Assembly (NCBI GenBank): GCA_037074705.1
Contig: CM073590.1
Span: 90,884,947 to 90,948,946 of the forward strand
Length of the DNA: 64,000 nt
From: Zhengitettix transpicula
Lineage: Eukaryota > Arthropoda > Insecta > Orthoptera > Tetrigidae
Reading direction: 5' to 3'
The position numbers and the translations under genes were made by a program. Each line of letters begins with the position of its first letter. Within the stretch, counting starts at the first letter, position 1. A model generated the notes under the pieces. It was not told the origin of the DNA. It did no database searches and saw nothing but the letters and a program-made list of their open reading frames with translations. Positions 11,049-22,856 of the stretch are shown one piece after another.

Positions 11049-13539
11049 AGGGAAACTATTGATTTTACCCGGTCTTATCAGTGGAACTCGTTTCCCCATG
11101 TCCAGAAGTTGATGGTTGCTATGGTTAGCAGAGAGAATGTTAGTCAATGATAACATTCTGCTCGTTAGTAGAATTAATAAGAATTTTACAATGTCAGATT
11201 TAGAATGTCTTTCACTTATAAAATTGAATTTAGAATTTCAGACTTGAATTTAGAATGTAAAAAGTCGAAAACTGGAATCTGGAAGTAGATTAAATGCCGG
11301 AAAAAGCACTCCAATGACTGTTTATCAATTTAGCCCCGCCTTACCTTCAAATGTGACATCTCGTTTTAATTTTAACCTTTTAGCCCACACATTTTCAAGA
11401 ATAATTTTCTCAATTCCTTTAATTTACTCTGGTTTTCCCGTCGACAAGGCGTATCCAAACAATTTTAGCATCTTACCCAGGTATTAACACATAATTTAAA
11501 TTATGGAAAATTACGTCTGATAATTTGCATTATGTTCCTTCGCAGATGAGTATTCCAGCGAGTTATTCTGTACCTACACCCTGGGTGATTTTTGTTACTG
11601 ATTTTTTTTCTTCGATTTTGAGCACTACAACGTTACAATCACCTGGACACTGATACTTAATGAGCAGTACTACCTTAAACTATTTCACTAATTCATAGCG
11701 CATACACATGGTGTGTACCACACTACAGTAGGTTTAACATTAAATGATTGGTAAAAAATTTTCGTTGATTTCATTTTCATTATATCAAATTTTTGTTCGT
11801 GTCATTGAACCAGGCAACTTTTGGCCCTCATCGCATACTTTCTGGTTTTGAAGTTTGTTAAGAATTGTGTTGAAGTAATTAGTGAAAATATTATCGGGCA
11901 TTCAATTATCTACAGGGTATAAGAAACCTCGACGGCAAAATTTCAGGAATAGGTTTCACATATTGAGAGAATAAAAATATGTATTACAATTGATAATAAT
12001 AGAACTTTCCGATCTTCTGTATCTGATCGGTTTGTATGAAGTTCAACTGACTTGTTGGAGCCCTCTGTTCATATCAGATGAAATGTTCAAAGTGAAATTC
12101 TTTTGACTGAATATAAGCAGCTCCTGTACCTCACGTGCAAGGAAAGTTAAAACATCAGATATCTCTGTAATTATTCATTTATGGACGCAAGTTGAGATAA
12201 AATTATTTTTTTCTATTAATATGATGAATCCATTCCTGAAATTTTGCCGTCGAGTTTTGTTGCACCCTATATAGTAGAAAATTTACCAGACGGCGGAAGA
12301 AAGACGAAAAATTAATTCTCCGTTTCGAACAGTATATGTTGTTCGTTTTTAGTGAAAATGTATAAGAATCAGAACTGAGTGCAAGAGTTAGAACACTCCT
12401 AAAAGAAATCAACCTACTAGATTCAGCTTATTCCAGTCTTAATGTCTGACTAAAGATTGTGGGACCTGCTTCACTCCCCCCCCCCCTACCTTCCCTGAAG
12501 TGTATAAAATAACAAATTCATAACCTTACTAATACAATTATTTATATCCGTACGGCCCAATTTACGACATTAAAACTTCCGGCTATGTTAAAAATTAGTG
12601 TGTCCAATAAGAAGCTCGCGGTGGTGGTGAGGAGTTAGTAAGAAGCGGGACGGTTTGCTACTTGATTTTTATATTACATTTTCGTGGCACCGACTGCAGA
12701 ATTAAACGAAAGTTTAAAGGATTAATTTAGTGTGTTTTTGAAGAAATATTGCCTCCGTAATTTATTGACTTCGTTGAAATTATAAGTGGCTACACTATGA
12801 TACGAGCGATCTATAATGAATGGTAAACATACAATTTATTTTATGCTTTAGCGTTTCACATAATCATAATATATCCGTCAATAAGTCAGATAAATTGGTA
12901 CAATTCGGTATTTGTTTTAATTTTTTGAAACGAACCAGTAAATACTATTAAAAAATTAAAAGAATAAGCTATTTTTGAAAGCAGATTATGTTAACACGAT
13001 TTCTAAGCCAATGAATTGTAACACAAGTGGGAATCCAAATGTTGAAGCACAATTTCATTTCGAACAATGTTATTTCTACGAAAAATATTTATATTCCAAT
13101 TCTTTTCTTGTTATTTATTTACATTTTCAGTCTAACAGTGGCCATAATTAATTTTACAGATGGCAGTTCCAAAACGGAGTGGTACATGAAAATTGATATT
13201 CATAGATAGCCACGTCAACATTTAACTGTAGTTCACGATGTTTGTCGACGGCTCATAACGCAACATGTCCCTACAGTAAACCCATGAGTGCTCTCTGCTC
13301 ATTATTGCGTCACATCTGCACGAGAAACGTGTAAATCGAATTCGTCCACAAACCATGTAATGATATATTAAGAGATACACAGTTAAAATTATATACTGAA
13401 TACCAGATGTATTTCTGATGTATATTATAGACCTGTTAAACTCGTAGAATCAAGTCACTGGTTTTTAATGGTAAGAGTTAAAAAGTGAGGTAACACATCC
13501 GTACTTCGCAATATTTTGTAATATATTTACAAAATATAT
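11049..13539. other. AT-rich DNA with a C11 run
   Basis: No gene was recognised. An uninterrupted run of 11 cytosines occurs at 12476-12486. A palindromic TA-rich stretch at 13516-13540 (TTTGTAATATATTTACAAA) borders the next LTR-like element. Confidence 0.4.
12476..12486. repeat. Poly-C run (11 bases)
   Basis: A homopolymer of 11 cytosines, unusual in this AT-rich window. A similar C10 run lies at 27101-27110. Confidence 0.9.
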
Positions 13540-14542
13540 TGTAATGCCAATTAATTAGGGCATTAATTGAAAATTAAAAAAAATTGTTTAAGAAATCTAT
13601 TCTTACGGCGGTACAGAACACAGCAACAATGCAGCCAGGTATTGTTTCCTTTGTCGGAAGAGGTATGCGCGCTCAAAATTGCGAGACGGTTGTTCAGTTG
13701 GCTGGAAGGTTTGGTCAAGTACAGGTCGCATTAAGAGTTCACGTTATGGTATGAGAGAGTGCAGATCACGTTACGTTAGAGTGGAGTTCACATTAAGATA
13801 CGGTAGAGTTCAGTCCGTATTTCGAATCCTCAGCGATCGGGTGGTCGTGAAAGAATTTTGGAACTTGGAGATTAAACACGTACCGAGAGACGAGGACGAA
13901 AACGAAAGGCGAGAACGAGAATCGAAATAAACTTGCAGGAAATCATAAACAAAACATTCACACAAGCCGAACTACGAAACCTGCTAAGCACAAACAGGTT
14001 TGGCGAACATAGCCAGGCAGAGATTGGCAGGAGTCAACCGAGTGAGGGAGAGACGAAGAGGAGGTTCCTGGTTCCTGATTTTGATCTAAAAAAATACTAA
14101 TTTTAGAATCAGTGAGTTTTAGTAGAAGCTGTGCAAAAACCCGTCAAAGTGCTTCGTAAGTCAAAAGTATCCTGGAATGCTGGGCAGCCGTGAGTACAAA
14201 TATAAAACAATTAATTATGTAAACCGGATTAAAATATAGTCGTCAGATTTCGTTCTCTTCCTTTGATATATTTTGTTAAGAAGAATCCATCTTTTTAGTA
14301 TAATTTCGTCGGCAAGTAAATTTCGTCTTTGTTAATTGACGAGTAAATCTTTTATTGAAATTTGTGTTGATAAGATTTCTAAATAAATGATTAGCCATTA
14401 TCAAACCCAGTAATGGCCCTGAGATAAATTCTATTTGTAATTATTTGTGTAATTGTTTCAAACATTGATAATAAATTTGTTTGTTTGAAAATTAAATTCT
14501 TTCATTTAATTAAAGCCCACTCATTGTTTTATGAATATTACA
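13540..14542 (+). mobile_element. LTR-like element, TGTAATGCC family
   Basis: A 1003-bp non-coding element from TGTAATGCCAATTAATTAG to GAATATTACA, flanked by TA-rich sequence. It is clearly a sister of 20085-21078. The two share the start, a GGCGGTMCAGAACA segment near the left, TGCTGGGCAGMCGTG and the AACAATTAATTATGTAAACC stretch. The GTCAGAT box is at about 14240 and the landmark box CCCAGTAATGGCCCTGAG at 14406-14423. Solo-LTR identity is inferred from the TG...CA ends and lack of coding capacity. Confidence 0.7.
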
Positions 14543-14984
14543 ATATATTATTCATATTTATTTCAATTCTTAATAACGTTGAACGTAACTAAGATATTTA
14601 ACTACTAAAGTAATTCGTATATTACCTATTATGTTAAATTTATGACTGATGTGAAACAAACATTTATGTTTTTCTCCTGAAAAGGCAAATTTCTTCAGGC
14701 CAATTTTTGTCGAAGTAATCGTATAATTCCTGTCGAAACTTCGTTTCCATACTCTACTCTTTACTGTGACAAATGTCAAATACAATTTATTTTATTTCAT
14801 AATTGTTAAATTTCTCTTTCATTTAAAATGGAAAATTCAAATAAAAACTCTGCTCGTTTGTTCCAAACCATTACCATAAAAATACGATAACTAAAACTCA
14901 ACAACCCTGATTATTTGATTAATGTACATTAATAATCAAATTCCGATTATACTATTAAATTCCACTGAACGTCATGATATGCTG

Positions 14985-16178
14985 TTCGTTTATAATGCGT
15001 ACCCGATCTGACGCAGATGGTGGGTTGTTGTTTAAAGAACAAAAGTGATCTAAATCTTCAGTTTTAAGTTTGATTACGCTTCACTGTTTAGTGTTAGTTT
15101 GACAGCCATCCATAATGAACGATCGAAGTGTGTTTGTAACCATGGGAAAAATTGATCATCGCCTTTTGATACAGTACTTTCATCTAAAAGGTTTTAGTTC
15201 AACCAATATAAAAGTCGAGCTAGATTCTAGTCTGGGAGGATCTGCTCCTTCTTTTACAACAACAAAATATTGCATGGCGGAGTTTAATCGGCGTTGTACG
15301 ACCGGCCACGACGAACAATGCATTGTAACAATTCAGAAATGTTGACAATAATCCACAAAATGATATTAGATAACATTCGACTGAAAGTGGGGGAGCTAAC
15401 AGATAACGTAGGCATTTCCAAAAGTGCTTGTCATCCCATATTGACTGAATATTTTGAAATGACAAAGCTGTACGCAAGATGAATGCCGCCTTTGCTTTTA
15501 ATTGAAAAAAAACAGCGTCATGATGACGTTTCAAGGCACGTTTCACAGTAATGAAGCCGATATTTTACGTCGATTACAAACTACGGAAGAAATATTGGTC
15601 CAACACTTCCCACTTGAGACTATGGGACAGTCAAAACACTGAAAGCGGACAATCGGCTCCAAAGAAAGGGTAGAGAGTTCCATTTGTAGGCAGGGTCATG
15701 GGGTCAGGTTATTGCGTTTCGCGTGGATAAATTTTAATTAATTATCCTCAAAAAGGAAAAGCAATCAACGTCGAGTATTATGCGATATTATTGCAGCGTT
15801 TGAGTAATTAAATTAAAAACGGTCGCATTTGTCGAAAAATAATGGTTTTATCACGACAATGCACCAGTTAACACATCCATTATCGCGAAGGAAAAATTCT
15901 TCCTCACATATCTTATCCACTGGATTTAGCTTTCTAGGTTATTTTCTCTTAACAAACTTGAAGAAATGGCTCTGTGGTAAAATATTTGCCAACAATGAAG
16001 CGTAGTCTGCGATTGATGGCTATCTCGATGGTTCTTACTTTAAACAGTATATCGAATCTATTAAACTTCGCTAGAAAAAGCATTTCCTTCTTAAATGTAA
16101 ATACGTTAAGAAATAAAGATTTATTCCATCAATTACTTGTTTCTTTGTTAGGTCGGGTACTTCTAGGACTACCCTCTA
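14985..16178 (+). mobile_element. Decayed mariner DNA transposon
   Basis: A full-span but inactive mariner. The inner part of a terminal inverted repeat is visible as GTACCCGATCTGAC at 14999-15012, and its complement GTTAGGTCGGGTAC at 16147-16160. The 3' copy continues TTCTAGGACTACCCTC, a typical mariner end. The outer part of the 5' repeat has diverged. The transposase relic lies between the repeats. Confidence 0.75.
15115..16110 (+). pseudogene. Mariner transposase pseudogene
   Basis: Relic of the enzyme that cuts and pastes mariner DNA at TA sites. An ATG at 15115 opens 76 codons of the N-terminal helix-turn-helix region (HLKGFSSTNIKVELDSSLG). After a stop and frameshift the second DNA-binding part follows from about 15349: HKMILDNIRLKVGELTDNVG, then HPILTEYFEMTKLYARWMPP across another stop. 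The middle of the catalytic domain is badly scrambled. A later stretch, near 15837-15890, preserves the second-aspartate motif as HHDNAPVHTS. The C-terminus is recognisable as DGSYFKQYIES then KLR near 16027-16068. Many stops and frameshifts make it inactive. Confidence 0.85.
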
Positions 16179-16671
16179 ATATACCATAATCACTTGTCTT
16201 AATTTATTTTACTAACAAATCTTTAAAATATTTAATTCCTCATTTAATTTCCCATTTACACTTCAATATTATGCTGCCTCTCTACATTTCTATGCTTATA
16301 ACGTTTTCCTTGAATGTATTTCAAAATAACAGAATGAACAGGTGATTGTTTCAACAACAATTAAGTCATGTTTACGTTATGGTATTATATATAATAAAAA
16401 ATTAAAAGGTTTAGATATGTGTGGTTTTAATTTTTTGTTCATATTAGTGATTAAATAATAGTATAATAAATTTAAAACATTGTATTGTAATTTAAATCGG
16501 AATTTGTTATGGATGACCAGCAAACGTCTTTTAAATACACGGAAATTCTGGTTTAATAGATGCTAAAATTCGAATTTTCTTTGGAAAATATTTCAAAAAA
16601 ATTATACACTTGAAAATTAAAAAACAAACTCGTCAAAGAATGTAAGAAAATGAAATTAAATATATTTTTCT
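16179..16671. other. AT-rich DNA, nothing recognised
   Basis: No feature beyond base composition was seen between the mariner end and the hairpin at 16672. Confidence 0.4.
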
Positions 16672-16783
16672 TGTATAAAGAGTTCTCGGGTTTCCGGTCG
16701 GGTAACGTGATTTGAGAACAACGTTTCCATGGCTGACACCGCCATCTTCGTCAGGTGAACTATTGTCGAGAACTCTTTATACA
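16672..16783 (-). repeat. Hairpin element related to Penelope-like termini
   Basis: A perfect 17-bp inverted repeat (TGTATAAAGAGTTCTCG and its complement) encloses 78 bp. Read on the minus strand the loop contains TTCACCTGACGAAGATGGC, then GGTGTCA and GCCATGGAAACG. It thus holds a small inner stem ATGGC/GCCAT and ends with a CGACCGGAAACCCGAGAAC stretch. The order of pieces matches the inverted repeats at 55795-56335. The CTGA..GA...GAAA arrangement recalls terminal sequences of Penelope-like elements. No coding region is attached. Confidence 0.5.
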
Positions 16784-18640
16784 GAATATACGTCGGGAAA
16801 ACTTACGCTCTTGATATTTTTCTTATTTGGCAGATATTAAATATTCTTAAATAATAATACGAAAACCATAGAATAATTATTTTATGTGGGTTAATTCGCG
16901 TTAAGAACATACCTGTAACTGAATATGATGTGACATTGTCAAAATAATTAAAAATTTCAGGAAAGAGAGAGTAAATGTTTAGGTACAAATGAGGGCCGGT
17001 ATCGCGAATTACGGAAGGACACATTTAGAATTTTTAGCGGCGCTGTAGTCCTTCTTCAAGTAATAACATACCTCCTGCCGGCCCAGCGTACAATTTACCT
17101 TGAAATATTTCCATTTAACCATTTTATGCAAATTAGTATCAGAACCCCCTGTTTTGTAAACATAGTCAGATATATTTTGACTACCCCTTAGAGAACGAGT
17201 ATCTCATTGTCTGTTATAAACTGCAGACAAAGTTATTTTTATTTGTAAATGAATTTCGAAATCATTGAAGCTCCCATCCGCTTAATTTGCCATAATTCAT
17301 TACAAATAGTTTGTTGTGCGTGTTTGTAATAAAGTACATTGATAATTGTTTGTTCTTTATTACGATTGTTGCTTTAATGTAAAATTATGATCAGTTGTTA
17401 AGACTGTGTGACGTAATAGAGAAACAGCTGATAAAACATAAAATCAGAAGTAAATTAAATTAACTTATTTGATATAAAACTTTCAGTAACTTTTAACTAC
17501 ATATATCTAAGATAAAATACAACTCATAATTTATACATATGAGAAGAACATAAATTAAACAAAAAACGAAATCTAGCATCAGAATTTCTACAATACATTT
17601 TTGTCTCACAGAAGAGCTAATATATTTTTATAAATTAATTTGTAATTAGATTCCAGAAAATCAATACCGTCACGAATCTAAATAATAAAGTAAAATATTG
17701 ATGATGTGTTTTGATCCATAATGCGACTTGATAACGTAAAGATGATAAAATTTAATATGTAAAATTAATCATAATAAAGCACCGTATTACTATGGTATGT
17801 TATTAAGCAAACTTTTAAGGCGAACATCGCGTAATCAAAGCCTCTCAAGTTAGAAAATATAGTAGTTCTGCACAAGCAATTATAGGAGAAGTAAAATGAA
17901 AATTTTAGAGTAAAACAAACTAATAGATTTTTAAATTACCCTGACTTTTCATCAAAATAGCTTACAATTTTCAATGTATGCTTAAAATGCTGTATTCTGT
18001 CGGCCCAGATCTGTGTAAGTGTTTTAATTTAAAACATTTTCAAATAATTGACTGTTATTTGCTAAATCCACAAATCCCTTCCGCAGTGTCTCTATGGAAA
18101 AATATAGCTCAATGCAGAATTTGCTACTATATGACGGAAGCCGGATTTTCATATCAGTAATACCAGCGCTCGGTTTCCAATATCCTGCTTGAATTTCCGC
18201 TGACCAGTAAACATGTTCCCAGATTTGTAATCCTTCCTATCTTCTGCCAACACTGTATAATCTAGGAGGTATTATGTTAAATGTATGCCCACTAACAGCT
18301 TCTCGAAAATTAGGATTACGATAAGTCCGTGCACATGCCAAATTATCGCTTTCTTATATTAATGGGTTGTAGCATTTAATATGAAATTAAAAAAGGTTTT
18401 AAGTATCTATACATTAATGAACAATCACACGTAGAAGGTAAAAAATACCTAAGAAGGAAATATAATTCAAACCGGACAGATACAATGGTTTCGTATTAAA
18501 GTTATATCTCACAACTTTTTAAATTTTATTTCAACATTACTACTGTTCAGAAAATGTGACAACATAAAAAATATTACTGTGAACCCTTATAATAGTTACT
18601 CTGGTAATTAATGCAATGTGGTAAAAATTATTCGAAATGA
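16784..18640. other. AT-rich DNA, nothing recognised
   Basis: No convincing gene or repeat was found. A short TA tract at 18640-18656 borders the next LTR-like element. Confidence 0.4.
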
Positions 18641-18697
18641 ATATATATATATATATTGTAATGCCTTCAGATTAATGATCTTGGCCGTCAGAGGAAG

Positions 18698-18945
18698 TTG
18701 TAATGTTTACTTAGGACAGAATTCGGACCAATGGACGTGTGCGGGTGGCCTGTCGCAAAATAAATCTGTTAAGGCAGGCATTGTTTCTGATTAATAGCCT
18801 GGACAGTTCAAGGGACAGTTTGTAATATTGTGTACTTAGGATCGGTATTGAGGAGTCAGGGCAAGGCACATATGCGAGGGCCTGTCACAAAATAAATCTG
18901 TTAAGGCAGGCATTGTTTCTGATAATGGCCTGGACAGTTCACTTG
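18698..18945 (+). repeat. Two ~125-132-bp tandem units inside LTR-like element
   Basis: Two units, starting near 18698 and 18821, each contain a TTAGGA start and the block GGCCTGTCRCAAAATAAATC. They continue TGTTAAGGCAGGCATTGTTT and then GCCTGGACAGTTCA. A third TTTACTTAGGA start follows near 18943. Repeats of this kind in the U3 region of LTRs often hold enhancer sites; here that role is only an inference. Confidence 0.85.
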
Positions 18946-19986
18946 TTTACTTAGGATTGAGGATGCAGTTTGGGCGGTCTGGAGAATTTAGAACCGCGCA
19001 CGTGTGAGTGAGGGTGAGAAGACAAGTGCAAAGACAAATTAGACCTGTCTCGATGGTCGGCTTTGGGACAAGACAGAGTAGCAAGCTACTTGCTAAATAA
19101 GGAACTGCAGCTGCATAATATAAATCTCGGGATAATGGATGAAACTGTCATCGGGCAGTTGCGACGTAGTTTTGGAACAAAGGAAACAGGAAGGGACTGT
19201 AATATATAAGGGAGAGCGGCTTTTGAAAGAGTTAGTTGAGTTTTGGAGCTAGGAGTTGGAGTTAGAGTGGGAGAGGGAGCTGTGAGCACCGAAGTTGAGT
19301 GTTGGAGTGAGAGTTGTGGAGCCGTACGGCTAGCACCGAGAATGGAGAAATTTTGCAGCCTGCGAGAGAAATAGCAAAATTATTCAACGATAAACATTTT
19401 TCTATGCAGAAGTCTAATCTGTTGTAATATCAAAATTTGACCACTGTCTTCGATAGTAGGAGACCAGGACACTGCATCCAGCGTCGAGTAGTTTTCACCA
19501 CGAGCAAGTGAGATGTCCTTCACGAACGGAGAACCAGCTTTCATCAAACCAACAGTGTGTGTTAGAGTCAGTGTTTAAACGTCCAGTCTATTAAGTGTTT
19601 GTGTATGAACGAGCCAAATTTTCCTGAGTAATAGTAAGTTGAAGTTACATGGTATTAATATGTGTAAACGGAATTAAAAGATACAGTCAGATATTGTTCT
19701 TTTCTTTTGTGTTAATAAAATAAACTCTTTAAATTTAAAATCAATCTGGTAGAATAAGTTTGTCAATAATTTTCGTCTATGTCTAGACGAATAAATTTCT
19801 TCTTTTAATTTAAAGCTAAATGGGTTCTTTGATTATTTAAGTGTTCTGTCCGTTATCAAACCAATAAAGACCCATGAGAGATTGAGATATATGTTTTTAA
19901 ACTTGTATCAATGTTTCAAGTTTTGTTAAATAAATTTTGTTTGTTATAAAGTTTATAATTTTTCATTTAAATGCCCATCATATTTA

Positions 19987-20047
19987 ATTATTACATTTTG
20001 GCTACCACAACGTGGGGCATATTAAAAAGGAGTCCCGTTTGATTATT

Positions 20048-20050
<3 letters not shown>
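19987..20050 (+). repeat. Duplicated LTR-end with PBS-like sequence
   Basis: ATTATTACA occurs at 19987-19995 and again at 20042-20050, period 55. Between them lies TGGCTACCACAACGTGGGGC at 19999-20018. Its last 11 bases equal the inner part of a tRNA-Lys primer-binding site, and the TGGC start also agrees. Confidence 0.65.

Positions 20051-20084
<34 letters not shown>
20051..20084. repeat. (TA)n microsatellite
   Basis: About 34 bp of uninterrupted AT repeats separating two LTR-like elements. Confidence 0.95.
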
Positions 20085-20087
<3 letters not shown>

Positions 20088-21078
20088 AATGCCAATTAAT
20101 TAAGACATTAATTGTGAATTTGAAAATTAGAGAAATCCTTTGTGGCGGCGGTCCAGAACATAACAACAATAGAACATCCAAGCACCGTTCTTTTGTCGGA
20201 AGGCCCGCAAAATGGCGTATGCACGCGCTAAAAGGCAAAACGAGAGCTCAGTCTGCGGGGAGACGTCGTCGAAGTAATAACTGTTAATTGGAGACGATAG
20301 AGCAGCTCACAGGAAGGCATGGTGAAATACAGTTTGCAGGGAAATATTGAGAATTAGCATTCAACAGAGTTCATTGGTCCCTGAACATTTTTATCAGGAC
20401 AAAGTAAACATTCACAAGAGCATTAACGACAAAAACTGCTAAGTAAAAAAGCAGTTTTTGTGCACATAGCCAGCCAGAGTTAGCAGAAGTTTCGGTTTTT
20501 AAGTCCGAAACAATAAAGACTACCCAAACGACGAATCGCAGAATTTGGCCAAGGCGAGCGGACTACCGAGAGGACGAAGGTGGATCATCATAGTTCCTGA
20601 CGACGTATAAAATATTGACTTAGAATCATTGCAGAATCTGTGAGTAGAAGCAGTGTAAAACCTCACAATAGTGTTCTCAAAAATTAAAGGTATCCTGAAA
20701 TGCTGGGCAGACGTGTGTAACAATTTAAAACAAAACAATTAATTATGTAAACCTGATTGAAAGATAGCCGTCAGATTACGTTCTCTTCTTATGGGTTAAA
20801 ATTGTCAATCAGAGTCAATCTTTTTAGTTTAACTTCGTTCACAATTAAATTTTGTTCTAATTTCATTGACAAGTAACTTTCTTTTTCTTTAATTGTAAAT
20901 TGTTGATAAGATTTTAAATATTGTTGGTTCGTCCGTTGTCAAACCCAGTTATGACCCTGAGAGATGGAATATTTTAAATTTTGTAAATTGTCTGATTTAT
21001 TGCCGCAATAAAAATATTGTTAGTAAATTTTATTAATTATTTTCATTTATTAAACGACTATTTATAGTGTTTATTACA
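20085..21078 (+). mobile_element. LTR-like element, TGTAATGCC family
   Basis: A 994-bp sister of 13540-14542, from TGTAATGCCAATTAATTAAG to GTTTATTACA, with TA repeats at both ends. The GTCAGAT box is near 20770 and the landmark CCCAGTTATGACCCTGAG at 20944-20961. It is non-coding and shows no PBS-like tandem array at its 3' end, unlike its left neighbour. Confidence 0.75.
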
Positions 21079-21217
21079 ATATATATTTAATTACGACGTT
21101 ACCCAATCAGTAAGTACATATAAAACTCGAAAATATAATTTATAGGATACTAAAAGCTTGTTTAGGCAATGGTTACAACTGTTGTTTTTTATAATTATAT
21201 CTATTTATATTTTATAT

Positions 21218-21799
21218 TGTTCACGGCGTGGCGTGAGTTTTGTTTGACGTACCTCCACCAGGTGTTTCCTGGTCGTAGACTGTGTTACGGCCCAGGTGTG
21301 CTTAATGTGTGTCCAGTTTCCAAGTAGTTCGCTTGCGTCCTCTAGTTGACCTAATGCGCTGTTTCCGTCTCGTTAGTGCTTTTACTTCCGAGAACCTGTT
21401 GTCCATCTGTCTTTGAGCATCGGATCAAGTGAAGCCTCATTTAATTGAGTATCTTTCGTTTATTTCAGTGTTTGCTATCTAGTGATTCCGTTCCCGGCAG
21501 CCGTTCGTTCTGAAGCGGCTGAATTGAGTAAGCTGTTTTCACTAAGGTGTGAACGGACCCTGCTTTTTCATAGTATGCAGTCATTATTTGTGCGTCCACC
21601 TGTAGTGAATTCATGACCACGTGATGTGGAATTTGGGCGTCGAAAGTCCATTGCTACAGCTTCTTTCGTGATGTAACAGATTATGGTCCTCCGTTCGTTG
21701 GATTTCGAATAAGTTGTTTAATCTCGCGTGTCGTGTTCAGTGCACTGTTGTTTTCTCTTCGAGAATTTGTTTCTGTTACGTGCTTCGGACATCCAACAT
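21218..21799 (+). other. Possible LTR/leader of a BEL/Pao element
   Basis: A GC-richer stretch from TGTTCACGGCGTGGCG up to the gag relic. A leader-like TTTATGGGTCCGAAACACG precedes a start-like ATGGCGGC at 21842. BEL/Pao LTRs often start TGTT and are followed by a similar leader, but no matching second LTR was found. A 28-30-bp block, GAAAGTCCATTGCTACAG at 21648, recurs at about 22798 inside the gag zinc-knuckle relic, so this region is rearranged. Confidence 0.35.
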
Positions 21800-22856
21800 T
21801 GCTAGTGTTTCACATTTATGGGTCCGAAACACGATCCTATCATGGCGGCACGTCTACAGATGCGGAACTGCTAAAATCAACCGAAAAGCAATCCTCGCTA
21901 CGGAAGCCGCCACGTGGGGAGCTGTGAAGTACTAGTCCGAAATCGACCCTGATTCAGTCGAAAATCATTTCAGCGAGGCACAAATTATTCGTAGCCGATG
22001 TTATGGTCCAATTATCCGTGTCAATTGTAGAGGCCGAAATTGTATTTTCAACTTTAGTCACCAAGATTCGGGCTATTCGTCGCACAATTCAACAAAAGGT
22101 CACCGTCAAACCGCAGAACTTTGACATGTAGCCCCGCCATGTTTTGGACGCGAGGCACGTGTTGCCCAGAATTGAATTTCTCACGTTCACGGTGAGACTA
22201 GGAACACGGCCGGAATTCATTGATTTATTTGACTCATTAGTACAACGCGAGTCATATTTAGAGCCGATTTAGAAATTTCCATATTTTGTAATATTCCCTG
22301 AAAGGCGAAGCTGCTGTGTTGATCGCCGGCCTCTACATTACGCCCGATATTTATTCACTAATTTATGACGCTCTTACGTTCAGATATCAAAATAATCGTC
22401 AGTTTGTATCTGTACAAGTTGCTTGATTTCAAACGTATGTCAAATTGCTCAGTAAATACGTCGAAGGAGTTTGTAAACACTCGTTGAACGGTCGTCAATG
22501 CTCTACGAGATTTTTATGTTGACGATCTATCAGATTTCTTAATTATGTTCTTATCTCTGAGGAATACAGATACTATTACCCGAAAGGCGTAGATGCGCAA
22601 CATCTTGATTAAAGCATTCATCTTGAAGAGAAAATTTTCGAATTCGCCGATAAACTCCTTGATGCTTTACAGATCTCACAGATGTTATATTCCACTTCCT
22701 ATACCTCCAGATCAAAGTTTGCTGTTTAAGACGAACGGTGTTAAAATTCAGTCTGATAAAGTCCAGAAAAGTCCCATTATGTGCCCTAAATGTATGTTGA
22801 AAGTCCATTGCTACAGGTTCTTTCCTGAAATCAAGCAACTAACAGATTCATTTCTA
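21800..22856 (+). pseudogene. BEL/Pao retrotransposon gag relic
   Basis: Remains of the structural (gag) polyprotein that packages BEL/Pao RNA. After a damaged N-terminal part, the frame near 22205-22270 reads EFIDLFDSLVQRESYLEPI then a stop and KFPY. This is the diagnostic DUF1759-type segment FxxLFDSLVHxxxxLSxIxKFxYL of BEL gag. Further on, 22521-22587 gives DLSDFLIMFLSLRNTDTITR, another BEL gag landmark. Near 22779 a zinc-knuckle-like CPKCMLKVHCYRF occurs. Many stops and frameshifts make it inactive. No protease, RT, RNase H or integrase remains downstream. Confidence 0.7.

Larger units (their letters stand above)
18657..20050 (+). mobile_element. LTR-like element with internal tandem repeats
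   Basis: The longest member (1394 bp), from TGTAATGCC to GATTATTACA, with TA repeats on both sides. It has an internal tandem duplication near its start and a partial repeat of its terminal unit at the end, annotated separately. The GTCAGAT box is near 19687. The landmark box appears as CCAATAAAGACCCATGAG at about 19860-19877. AATAAA signals follow. It is non-coding. Whether it is a solo LTR or an LTR plus leader is open, because a primer-binding-site-like sequence precedes the final TTACA. Confidence 0.7.

Noticed and set aside
12476..12486. C11 run as a telomere or i-motif/G-quadruplex element
   Set aside because: A single homopolymer without the several spaced runs needed for a quadruplex, and no telomeric TTAGG repeats nearby.
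15220..15546. 108-codon minus-strand ORF
   Set aside because: Antisense shadow of the mariner transposase relic.
20085..22856. LTR-like element 20085-21078 as the 5' LTR of the BEL gag relic
   Set aside because: TA repeats close the element on its right side and about 140 bp of other sequence intervene. The gag leader looks to have its own TGTT start.
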